NCBI GenBank assembly: GCA_012517605.1
Contig: JAAYUS010000232.1
Span: forward strand, 1-48,187
Length of the DNA: 48,187 nucleotides
Direction: 5' to 3'
From: Bacteroidales bacterium
GTDB lineage: Bacteria > Bacteroidota > Bacteroidia > Bacteroidales > VadinHA17
A program made the translations under genes and the position numbers. This document shows positions 25,450 through 33,182 of the stretch, piece by piece. The first letter of the stretch is position 1. Every line of letters starts with the position of its first letter. The notes under the pieces are model-generated. The model saw nothing but the letters and a program-made list of their open reading frames with translations. It was not told the DNA's origin and searched no databases.

Positions 25450-26841
25450 TCAGGATCTGCTGTTCCTTGCCAGCGATGCAAAAATTCCAAGCACCGACAG
25501 GATCGAAAATATTACAAATCCGGTTTTCATTCCGGATATAAATCCCGGGTAAGTGGAAGGATTGATAGTTTGTTTTCCAATAAAAAGGGATAGTATCATC
25601 ATGGCGATCCCCATGCTGAACATCTGACCTACCATCCTCATCGTCCCCACAACCCCGGAGGCGACACCCAGGTACCTTTTTTCAACGGAACTCATTATCG
25701 CATTTGAATTGGGAGAGGAGAACAAGCCGAAACCTGTTCCGAGGATGATGAATAGAAACACAATTGCACTGACCGGCGTTTCCGGGGTCAGAAAACAAAG
25801 TGCAAGCAATCCGGCTGCCGTGAATCCCATACCAATGGAAGCAATTTTTCCGGGATCATATTTATCCGACAATCTCCCCGCGACAGGGGAAAGCAGTGCC
25901 ATTGCAACAGGCTGGGATATCATAATAAGCCCGGCTTCCCTTGCTTCAAATCCTTTTATGTACTGAAGGTAAAGACTTATAAAAAAACCAATGGCGCTTG
26001 TTGCCGAATAGTTGATAAGAGCTGCCATCCCTGAAAAGGCAAATACCCTGTTCCTGAAAAACAGCCTTACATCGAAAACAGGATTTCCGGATTTCTTTTC
26101 AAACAAAACGAATACGACCGACAGTATGACCCCTGAGATCAGAAAGATCCATCCCATGGATGACGGAAGCTTCGAGAATCCATACATGACACCGAAAAGG
26201 GTAATACCATAGATAACTGATCCCCATCCATCGAATTTCTCACCTTTCGAGTCGGCCCATTCTGCCTTGATCTTCGTTTTAATAAGAATGAATGCTGCAA
26301 TGCCAAAGGGAACAAGAAAGGCAAAGATGCTTCGCCAGCCAAAGTACTGCGTCAGCAGTCCCCCGATAACAGGACCTGTTGATAACCCAAGGTATACTGC
26401 AGTTACATTTATGCCGAGGGCTTTTCCCCTTTCCCCCGCAGGAAAAACAGATGTTATTATGGCCATGCTTGTTCCGAATATCATGGCGCCCGATACTCCC
26501 TGAACGATTCTGAGAATGATGAGAGTTGAAAGGTTCCATGAGAAAACAATGGCAAGTGTTGAAATTGTAAAAAGTACGATACCGGCTGTGAAAACCTTTT
26601 TCCTCCCTGCAATATCGGCAAGGCGGCCAAAGGGAAGAAGAAATATCGCCGATGAGAGAATAAAGCTGCTCATTACCCAGCCGAGGCCAATGGCACTCGC
26701 ACCAAGGTCTTTCCCTATTGACGGCAGAGCCAGGTTTACTGCAGATCCGAGGAACGGAGTCAGATAGGCCGCAAAGGCGGTCACTGTCAATACTGACCTT
26801 CTGAATATTTTCTCTGAATGCATCCGGGTGATGTCTGCCAT
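25450..26841 (-). CDS. MFS transporter, DHA2 (14-TM) drug-efflux type
   Basis: This 463-residue inner-membrane major facilitator has about 14 helices, resembling the EmrB/QacA drug:proton antiporter group. The loop motif PFGRLADIAGRKKVF is near residue 70. Motif C-like GLSTGPVIGGLLTQYFGWRSIF is near 150. SPNSNAIMSSVEKRYLG near 385 is typical of the second half in this group. The substrate is unknown. It starts 21 bp after the dtd stop, so it is probably translated from the dtd transcript, a pairing with no clear functional reason. Confidence 0.85.
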   Translation of the reverse strand: MADITRMHSEKIFRRSVLTVTAFAAYLTPFLGSAVNLALPSIGKDLGASAIGLGWVMSSFILSSAIFLLPFGRLADIAGRKKVFTAGIVLFTISTLAIVFSWNLSTLIILRIVQGVSGAMIFGTSMAIITSVFPAGERGKALGINVTAVYLGLSTGPVIGGLLTQYFGWRSIFAFLVPFGIAAFILIKTKIKAEWADSKGEKFDGWGSVIYGITLFGVMYGFSKLPSSMGWIFLISGVILSVVFVLFEKKSGNPVFDVRLFFRNRVFAFSGMAALINYSATSAIGFFISLYLQYIKGFEAREAGLIMISQPVAMALLSPVAGRLSDKYDPGKIASIGMGFTAAGLLALCFLTPETPVSAIVFLFIILGTGFGLFSSPNSNAIMSSVEKRYLGVASGVVGTMRMVGQMFSMGIAMMILSLFIGKQTINPSTYPGFISGMKTGFVIFSILSVLGIFASLARNSRS

Positions 26842-26862
26842 TAAGCTGCCTGAATTGGATTT

Positions 26863-27315
26863 TTACTCTTTTTCCTTTGTATCGATGATTATAGTAACAG
26901 GTCCGTCGTTGATAAGTTCAACCTGCATCATTGCGCCGAACTCTCCTGTTGCAATTTCCCGGCCATGAAGGGCAGAAAGCCGGTTGATGAAGCTGTTGTA
27001 AAGGGGTATTGCGACTTCGGGACGAGCGGCTTTTATATAGGAAGGCCTGTTTCCCTTTTTGGTCTTCGCATGAAGCGTAAACTGGCTTATTACCATTATG
27101 CTGCCACCCGTTTCCTGTATGGAGAGGTTCATGATGCCATCCCTGTCGTTGAATATCCTCAGCTGTACTATCTTTTTGCAGAGCCATTCGATATCATTGC
27201 TGTCATCCGAATCTTCAATGCCAAGGAGAACAAGTAAACCGGGTCCGATCTCCGATTTTTTCCTTCCTTCTATCGAGACTGAAGCCCTGGTCACTCTTTG
27301 TATAACAGTTCTCAT
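26863..27315 (-). CDS. dtd: D-aminoacyl-tRNA deacylase
   Basis: This 150-residue homodimeric enzyme hydrolyses D-amino acids (and glycine) mischarged on tRNA. The two active-site motifs are present: SQFTL at 77-81 and the cross-subunit Gly-cisPro motif NDGPV at 136-140. The ATG at 27315 gives the canonical N-terminus MRTVIQRVTRASV. An upstream in-frame ATG at 27339 falls inside the -7 box at 27337-27344 and is therefore unlikely to be used. The promoter is the best in the window, with a -33 TTTG at 21-bp spacing. The DHA2 transporter follows 21 bp downstream. Confidence 0.95.
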   Translation of the reverse strand: MRTVIQRVTRASVSIEGRKKSEIGPGLLVLLGIEDSDDSNDIEWLCKKIVQLRIFNDRDGIMNLSIQETGGSIMVISQFTLHAKTKKGNRPSYIKAARPEVAIPLYNSFINRLSALHGREIATGEFGAMMQVELINDGPVTIIIDTKEKE

Positions 27316-27336
27316 GATGACTTCATTTGAGGTGAC

Positions 27337-27369
27337 CAAATATATGCATTCAAATTAAAAATCCGCAAA
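27337..27369 (-). promoter_or_regulatory. Bacteroidota-type promoter of dtd
   Basis: On the minus strand TTTG (27369-27366) is followed after 21 bp by TATATTTG (27344-27337). Both the -33 and -7 elements match the Bacteroidota consensus. The predicted transcript start leaves a leader of roughly 15 nt before the ATG at 27315. Confidence 0.6.
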
Positions 27370-27383
27370 AGGGTGTTTTATAT

Positions 27384-27391
27384 TATATTTG
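27384..27391 (+). promoter_or_regulatory. Putative -7 box for mntP
   Basis: TATATTTG is an exact TAnnTTTG match ending 19 bp before the ATG at 27411. No candidate for a manganese riboswitch can be fitted in the 71-bp dtd-mntP gap. Confidence 0.4.
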
Positions 27392-27410
27392 GCACATCAT
27401 TTCTTATTTC

Positions 27411-27974
27411 ATGGATTTCATTACAATTGTTGCCGTTGCCCTTGGCCTCTCATTCGACACTTTTGCCGTTTCGCTGTCGTATGGCGTTGTCAGGAACCAG
27501 ATCCTTTTCAGACAGGCAGTGAGAATCGCTCTCGTACTTGCTTTCTTCCAGGCGGGACTGCTGGTTACAGGATTTTTCCTCGGCTCCTTCATTAGCGAGA
27601 TAGTTAGGGCTGCCGATCACTGGGTTGCCCTCGTTCTGCTTTCATTTCTCGGGATTAGGATGATCGCTGAAGGGATAAGAAGAAAAGACGGCAGTGAGCC
27701 AAGGGATTTCAGCAAGCCGGCTGAACTTCTTGCTGCCGCTGTAGGAACAAGCATTGATGCATTTGCGGTAGGAATAAGTTTTGCCCTCCTCAGCATCAGG
27801 ATATGGTATTCTTCAATCATTATAGGTGCGGTGACTTTTCTTGCATCAATGACTGCAATAAGGATTGGGAAGTCGGCAGGCTTGCATCTCGGGAAAAAAG
27901 TTGAAATAACAGGCGGGCTGATCCTTATCGCAATAGGAGTAAAGATATTCCTTGAACATATCCTGGCTAAATAA
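27411..27974 (+). CDS. mntP: Manganese efflux pump MntP
   Basis: This 187-residue inner-membrane protein with six helices exports Mn(II). Its two repeat halves each carry the conserved aspartate: Asp16 in LGLSFDTFAVSLSYG and Asp116 in VGTSIDAFAVGISFA. The C-terminal GGLILIAIGVKIFLEHI is typical of the family. Its 3' end overlaps the convergent PHP phosphatase gene by 8 bp. A link to the Mn-type superoxide dismutase at 13306 is possible but not shown. Confidence 0.93.
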   Translation: MDFITIVAVALGLSFDTFAVSLSYGVVRNQILFRQAVRIALVLAFFQAGLLVTGFFLGSFISEIVRAADHWVALVLLSFLGIRMIAEGIRRKDGSEPRDFSKPAELLAAAVGTSIDAFAVGISFALLSIRIWYSSIIIGAVTFLASMTAIRIGKSAGLHLGKKVEITGGLILIAIGVKIFLEHILAK

Positions 27975-28755
27975 ATGGTATCATGTACCTTTCCCTTTTA
28001 TCAAAAACAGCCATTTCAGTATAACCGGCATCTTTAAGAAGCTTATAAGCCTCATCAAAGTATTGACCGACTCTCGACGGCATATGGCCATCGGAATTGA
28101 CGCAGACAGGTACATTCTCTTCCCTGAAAATCTTCATAAATCTCCTGTCGGGATAAAAATCCCCCACAGGCCTGTTCCTGCCATTTGTATTTATTTCATA
28201 TGCAACATCATGCATCCTGAGGCTCTTCGCCAGTCTTCTGTATAACGGTTCAGGGTCGGATGATGGCATAAAGCCGTAAATCCTTATCAGATCGCAATGG
28301 GCTATCATATCGAACAGTCCGGAGGCGGCAGATGCAATGACATTTTCAAAATAATTCTCCCAGAGCCTGTCAATATTTTTTCCCTCATATGATTCGGGAC
28401 CCATGTCGACAGGGAAATCGCCAAGATAATGAACCGAACCAATGGCATAATCGAGTTCGACACCTTCGAGAAAGGATGAAATCTCTTCCTCCAGTCCGGG
28501 CATGTAATCGATTTCAAGGCCTGTCCTGACCTTGATATTTTTTGTAAGCCGGCTCAGTTTTCCTATATAATCAAGATATGGCCCGGCCTCTTCAGCACTC
28601 ATTGACCAGTCAGTATCCTTAAGAAAAAGTGTCAGATGTTCTGAAAATCCTATCTCTTTCAAACCTGCTTCAACAGCCGGCATTATGTAATCCTCAGGTG
28701 CAGCCTTACCATCGCTGAACCATGAATGTATGTGATAATCAGTCTTGTAAATCAT
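27967..28755 (-). CDS. PHP-domain phosphatase, histidinol-phosphatase (HisJ/HisK) type
   Basis: This 262-residue metal-dependent phosphoesterase has PHP motifs DYHIHSWFSDG (about 6-16), IGFSEHL (35-41), GLEIDY, GSVHYLG, AHCDLIRIYG and the C-terminal VNSDGH. Members such as HisK dephosphorylate histidinol phosphate, while others act on different phosphates. No his genes are nearby, so the substrate is not certain. The ATG at 28755 is chosen over the TTG at 28764. Its last 8 bases overlap mntP tail to tail. Confidence 0.82.
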   Translation of the reverse strand: MIYKTDYHIHSWFSDGKAAPEDYIMPAVEAGLKEIGFSEHLTLFLKDTDWSMSAEEAGPYLDYIGKLSRLTKNIKVRTGLEIDYMPGLEEEISSFLEGVELDYAIGSVHYLGDFPVDMGPESYEGKNIDRLWENYFENVIASAASGLFDMIAHCDLIRIYGFMPSSDPEPLYRRLAKSLRMHDVAYEINTNGRNRPVGDFYPDRRFMKIFREENVPVCVNSDGHMPSRVGQYFDEAYKLLKDAGYTEMAVFDKRERYMIPFI

Positions 28756-28856
28756 TTTAATCAAATATGAAACATTTATAAATGTTCATTGCCTCAAAGT
28801 AGATTCAATTTTATTAATAAAACAAATCAGCGGAGATAAAGTAAATCGTAAAATAA

Positions 28857-28864
28857 TAACTTTG
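28857..28864 (+). promoter_or_regulatory. Putative -7 box for the Crp/Fnr gene
   Basis: TAACTTTG is an exact TAnnTTTG match that ends only 16 bp before the GTG start at 28881, so the leader would be about 10 nt. Confidence 0.4.
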
Positions 28865-28880
28865 TGCAAAACCTACTGCT

Positions 28881-29576
28881 GTGGATAATGAATTTAAACC
28901 CTGCAGTTGTGAAAACTGCGAATTCAGGGAAGTTGTTTTTTCTACTCTCGATGAGGATAAGATTTTGGAACTTTGCCGGTTCAAGGAAGAACAGGCTTAC
29001 CGTAAAGGTGATATAATAAATCATGAGGGTGAAAAAATTACCGATTTCAAATACCTCAAATCCGGACTTGTGAAACTGTTTCGCAGAACTTCAGACGGTG
29101 ATGAACAGGTAATTACGATAACCCGTCCCTTTGAGTTTGTCAGTAACCTGAGTATTTTTTCCGAGGACAAATACAAATATTCTGTTTCGGCCCTCGAAGA
29201 TTCGGTAGTATGTTCAGTAAGGCTCGATTTTATCAGGGAACTTTTCCTGAAAAACGGGGAATTTGCAATAAGCCTGATGACAAGGATATCAAAGATTAAT
29301 GACAAGATTATTTCCCAGACACTTGATATAAGGCTGAAGAATCTCGCAGGCCGTGTTGCCTTCGTCCTGCTTTATTTCACAAACGAAATATATAAATCAA
29401 GGGTGTTCGATCTGCCTGTTTCACGAAAGGAGATTGCCGATTATATAGGAATGAGTTCAGCCAATGTGATAAGGACTTTGTCGGATTTCAAAAGGGATGG
29501 CATTATCAAGGTGTATGGAAAAACAATCGAAGTTGTTGACATCAACAAGCTTGAGATAATATCAAAACGAGGATGA
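28881..29576 (+). CDS. Crp/Fnr family transcription regulator with N-terminal cysteines
   Basis: This is a 231-residue regulator. It has a cyclic-nucleotide-binding-like beta barrel (about 25-140), a dimer helix, and a C-terminal winged helix with recognition segment SRKEIADYIGMSSANVIRTL at 181-200. Before the barrel lies a cysteine cluster, Cys8, Cys10 and Cys13, with Cys32 and Cys111 further on. FNR proteins bind an oxygen-sensitive 4Fe-4S cluster with three N-terminal Cys and one in the barrel, so redox sensing is plausible. The cAMP-binding residues of CRP are not obvious. The start is GTG, as no in-frame ATG exists until codon 133. It is located 85 bp upstream of the M14 gene. Confidence 0.87.
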   Translation: MDNEFKPCSCENCEFREVVFSTLDEDKILELCRFKEEQAYRKGDIINHEGEKITDFKYLKSGLVKLFRRTSDGDEQVITITRPFEFVSNLSIFSEDKYKYSVSALEDSVVCSVRLDFIRELFLKNGEFAISLMTRISKINDKIISQTLDIRLKNLAGRVAFVLLYFTNEIYKSRVFDLPVSRKEIADYIGMSSANVIRTLSDFKRDGIIKVYGKTIEVVDINKLEIISKRG

Positions 29577-29587
29577 TTTCTACCCCG

Positions 29588-29648
29588 GATCCCCACGGGA
29601 TCAGTAAAAATGGTTTAATTATTTCCAATTTCCCCGGGGATGGGGAAA
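29588..29648. repeat. Two palindromes between crp and the M14 gene
   Basis: GATCCC/GGGATC pair around CAC at 29588-29602, and TTTCCCC/GGGGAAA pair around GGGGAT at 29629-29648. The second resembles the palindromes at 222-239 and 347-364. There is no T-run, so neither is a standard terminator; they may still fold in the leader of the M14 transcript. Confidence 0.45.
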
Positions 29649-29661
29649 AAACTTATGTTTT

Positions 29662-31584
29662 ATGAGAATATATCCACTGATCGCCGGCCTGCTCATTTTA
29701 CCGGGATTACTGACAGCTCAGCCCGGCACAGGCGATCCCCGGCAGGATAACGGGATAAAAAAAGAATTTTACACTGTCTCCGGCTTCAGGCACGGAGTGA
29801 GCTTTTTCCCGAAGATAAAATTCAGGGAAGTACAGTACGAAGCTGGTGATTCGCTTACATTCGACAGGTACCACAGCCAGGATGTCATTTATTCCTGGCT
29901 CGAAAGATGGGAAAAAGAATATCCTGATCTGGTCAGCCTTTATGAGGTGGGATATAGCTTTGAGGGAAGGCCGATCCTTCAGATGACTCTTACAAATAAA
30001 AAAACAGGAAAGGATACTGACAAGCCGGCGGCATTCTTTGAAGGCGGGCGCCACAGCGGGGAAGTAACAGGCTCGGAATGTGTGATGTGGATGGCACAGT
30101 ATCTTCTTTCAAATTATGGAAAGGATCCGGAAATAACCCGCCTTATTGATACAAGGGCCATATACCTTAAACCTGTCAATAATCCTGACGGACACAACCT
30201 CTACCTGAATACACTTCAGGCCAACAGGAGCACTGTAAGGCCCGAGGACAACGATGGCGACGGCCTCCTTGATGAGGATGCCCCCGAAGATATTGACGGC
30301 GACGGGATGATACTGACAATGCGCTGGAAAGATGAAAAGAAGGGGAATCTTATTCCCGATCCGAAAGATTCTACGGGAAGGATAATGAAAAGAGTGCCTG
30401 CCGGGAAAGGCATTTACCTTTCTGCCACCGAGGGTGTTGATAACGATGGTGACGGAAGGCTCAATGAAGACGGCATAGGAGGACTCGACCTGCACAGGAA
30501 TTATCCTGAAAACTGGAGGCCGTCAGCTGAACAAACTGGCAGAGGATACACTCAGGGCGGCTCCGGCGAGTATCCGCTAAGTGAAACCGAAACAAGGGCT
30601 GTTGTTGAGTTCCTTCTTACACACCCTAACATTTATGTTGTTAATTCTATGGATACAAGCGTTCCCATGCATCTGCGCCCTCCGTCAACATCCCCATCGG
30701 CAGAGAGAATGTACCCCGAAGACCTTGCCTGGTATAAAACCTTTGATGCCATTGGCAAAAAGCTGACAGGGTACGAAAAAGCCGGTGATGTATATGATGA
30801 TTACGGAAGCGGAAGCCCTTTGTTTGGCCACGGGCCCGACTTCGGCTACTGGTATTATGGGGCTATATGGTATGGCGATGAAATATGGAACGGAGCACGA
30901 TACAAGGATTTTAACAATGACGGTGTTACCGATCAGCTCGACATGCTGATATGGGATGATACAGAGAATAACGGGGAAGGATTCATAGAATGGAAGCCGG
31001 CCAAACATCCTGTTTACGGAGATGTCGAAACGGGCGGATTCGTTACTAAATTCTTTTCCCAGAATCCCCCTGCACGTCATCTGGAGCCCTGGATAAGAAA
31101 TGAAGGATTGTTCAATATTGAAATGATAAAATATCTGCCTGAACTTGAATGGGGTAAGACAGAAGTCAAAAAGATAAAGACTTTTAAAGCGGATTCGGCT
31201 GATTACCAGTTAAAAATAGCAATAAGGAACACTGGTAAACTACCTACCGCCCTTAAGCAGGCATATCTGGTCAAGATTGTCAGGGCCGACAGGCTCGAGC
31301 TTGAATTCGACAGTGCAGCCGCCACAGGAGAAAAACCGGGCTACAGGGTGATAGAGGAGAAGAAACAGTCACCTCAGAGGACGGGAAGAGCTATGTCCGG
31401 CGAAACCGAAAGGCCTGAGAACCGGAGAGTTATTTCAAGGGATATCCCGTTTACTGAAGGTGGATCGGCAACCGAAGCAGTTTTCACGATAAGGCTTTAC
31501 AAAAGGCAGGATCTTAAAGGAAAAGCAACAATGTATTCAACCCGCGGGGGTGTTCTCAGAAACATGGAATTTGTTGTTAAATAA
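29662..31584 (+). CDS. Secreted M14 zinc-carboxypeptidase-like protein, third zinc ligand changed
   Basis: This 640-residue exported protein has a signal peptide at 1-19 (GLLTAQ). The M14 domain has the first zinc motif GGRHSGE (His131, Glu134), NPDGH (175-179) and LDLHRNYPENW. The catalytic Glu is probably Glu407 in YGDEIW. Where relatives have YHT..G..LRP, this protein reads MDTSVPMHLRP, so the third zinc ligand His is Asp331. Calcium-loop-like repeats DNDGDGLLDED (196-206) and DNDGDGRLNED (260-270) are inserted in the domain. The C-terminal ~130 residues look like a beta domain. It is either an altered-specificity peptidase or a non-catalytic binder. It is followed 49 bp later by tldD. Confidence 0.83.
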   Translation: MRIYPLIAGLLILPGLLTAQPGTGDPRQDNGIKKEFYTVSGFRHGVSFFPKIKFREVQYEAGDSLTFDRYHSQDVIYSWLERWEKEYPDLVSLYEVGYSFEGRPILQMTLTNKKTGKDTDKPAAFFEGGRHSGEVTGSECVMWMAQYLLSNYGKDPEITRLIDTRAIYLKPVNNPDGHNLYLNTLQANRSTVRPEDNDGDGLLDEDAPEDIDGDGMILTMRWKDEKKGNLIPDPKDSTGRIMKRVPAGKGIYLSATEGVDNDGDGRLNEDGIGGLDLHRNYPENWRPSAEQTGRGYTQGGSGEYPLSETETRAVVEFLLTHPNIYVVNSMDTSVPMHLRPPSTSPSAERMYPEDLAWYKTFDAIGKKLTGYEKAGDVYDDYGSGSPLFGHGPDFGYWYYGAIWYGDEIWNGARYKDFNNDGVTDQLDMLIWDDTENNGEGFIEWKPAKHPVYGDVETGGFVTKFFSQNPPARHLEPWIRNEGLFNIEMIKYLPELEWGKTEVKKIKTFKADSADYQLKIAIRNTGKLPTALKQAYLVKIVRADRLELEFDSAAATGEKPGYRVIEEKKQSPQRTGRAMSGETERPENRRVISRDIPFTEGGSATEAVFTIRLYKRQDLKGKATMYSTRGGVLRNMEFVVK

Positions 31585-31633
31585 TTAACAATCAGGTAAT
31601 TTAAATATCACAATTGATAATAAACAATAGTTA

Positions 31634-33166
31634 ATGAAAATGGAAAAATACAGAGTAAGGGATATTCCGCGAAGAAAATTCCTGGAAATGAGTCTGAAAG
31701 GCGGTTTGCTGGTAGCTGCAACTCCGACGCTCCTTTCACAGCTTGTCTCATGCAGGAGCGGCCTGAAACCATCCTCGCAGCTGGATATGGACAAGGACAC
31801 GCTGGCGAAGGTCATCGCGAAAGCTCTTGAAAAAGGAGGGGATTTCGCCGACGTCTATCTCGAAAACAGGATCTCCCGTCAGATCGTAATGGAAGAATCA
31901 GCATTTAAAAGCGGTCTGTACGGCATCAGCCAGGGCGCCGGAGTAAGAGTCATTTCAGGGAACAAAACCGGGTACGCCTACACGGATGAGATAACCGAAG
32001 AAAAACTGATGCGCGCTGCTGAAGTGGCATCGTATGTGGCCGCAAACGGCTCTATGACAACTCCTGCAGGGATATCGGTAACAACCAGGCCTTCATATGT
32101 CACCGTCAGAGAACCTCTTGGTGAAATAGCTGACGAAAAAAGGATAGAGATTATACGTCGCGCCGATCAGGCCGCTAAGGACTATGACAAGAGGATTAAA
32201 ATGGCCCTTATTGAGTATAATGACGAGGTCAGGAGCAGGGTAATAGCCAACAGCGAAGGAATTTACCTTAAAGATGAACTTCCGCTGCTGTTTTTCATTG
32301 TACAGACAATGAGCGATGACGGAAAGGCAAGACACATGTCGCGCGAAAGACTGAGCATGCACTCGGGATTTGAGATTTTTGAGGCAGTAACACCCGAGAC
32401 TGTTGCCAGGAATGCTGCCAGAGAAGCAATAGCAATGCTTGATGCAGAAGATGCCCCTGCCGGTATTATGGATGTTGTTATGCAGAACGGATGGGGCGGC
32501 GTGCTTGTTCATGAAGCTGTAGGCCATCCGCTTGAAGCTGACAATATAGCAAAAGGCATTGGGGCATTTACAGGTAAGATGGGTAAAAAAGTGGCTGCCG
32601 ACTGCTTTACAATGGTCGACGACGGCACATTGCCAAATTTCAGGGGAACAATAAATTTCGACGATGAGGGCACCGAAGTAAAAAGGAACGTACTCATAGA
32701 GAATGGCGTGCTCAAAGGATTCATGACAGATGTACTCAGTGCCAGGCAGCTTTCAATGGCCCGTACGGGCAACGGAAGGAGGGAATCATTCAGGTTTATA
32801 CCCATTCCCAGAATGACGAATACCTTTATCGACACAGGTAAGGATAATCCCGCTGACATACTTGCTTCGACAAAAAAAGGAATTTATGTCCAGAGCCTGA
32901 GCGGGGGAAGCGTAAATCCTGTTACGGGAGTCTTCAACTTCACATGCCGTGAGGCATACCTTATCGAGAACGGGAAAAAAACCACCCCAATAAAAGGCGC
33001 AACACTTATCGGATCATGCATGGATGTCATATCGAATATTGATGCCGTCGGGAATGACCTCGATTTCGGACCAGGGATATGCGGCAAAGGTCAGTCGGCA
33101 GAAGTAACCGCAGGGATGCCTACTGTAAGGATACGGGGGATAAATGTGGGTGGAAGCAAATCATAA
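31634..33166 (+). CDS. tldD: TldD-family metalloprotease with Tat/lipoprotein signal
   Basis: This 510-residue protein is the TldD half of the TldD/TldE protease that trims unfolded peptides and matures some peptide antibiotics. The zinc motif is intact: HEAVGHPLE with His293, Glu294 and His298. Unlike E. coli TldD, which is cytosolic, it begins with a twin-arginine motif IPRRKFLEM (Arg13-Arg14), a hydrophobic stretch at 23-38 and a lipobox LVSC with Cys40. It should therefore be exported folded and lipid-anchored. The partner gene tldE starts 16 bp downstream, without a signal. The substrate is unknown. Confidence 0.9.
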   Translation: MKMEKYRVRDIPRRKFLEMSLKGGLLVAATPTLLSQLVSCRSGLKPSSQLDMDKDTLAKVIAKALEKGGDFADVYLENRISRQIVMEESAFKSGLYGISQGAGVRVISGNKTGYAYTDEITEEKLMRAAEVASYVAANGSMTTPAGISVTTRPSYVTVREPLGEIADEKRIEIIRRADQAAKDYDKRIKMALIEYNDEVRSRVIANSEGIYLKDELPLLFFIVQTMSDDGKARHMSRERLSMHSGFEIFEAVTPETVARNAAREAIAMLDAEDAPAGIMDVVMQNGWGGVLVHEAVGHPLEADNIAKGIGAFTGKMGKKVAADCFTMVDDGTLPNFRGTINFDDEGTEVKRNVLIENGVLKGFMTDVLSARQLSMARTGNGRRESFRFIPIPRMTNTFIDTGKDNPADILASTKKGIYVQSLSGGSVNPVTGVFNFTCREAYLIENGKKTTPIKGATLIGSCMDVISNIDAVGNDLDFGPGICGKGQSAEVTAGMPTVRIRGINVGGSKS

Positions 33167-33182
33167 TAAAAAGTCAAAAGAA

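Noticed and set aside
33144-33182. Earlier start of tldE overlapping tldD
   Set aside because: The extra 13 residues are the out-of-frame end of tldD and are hydrophilic without family similarity. The ATG at 33183 fits the family start and a 16-bp gap.
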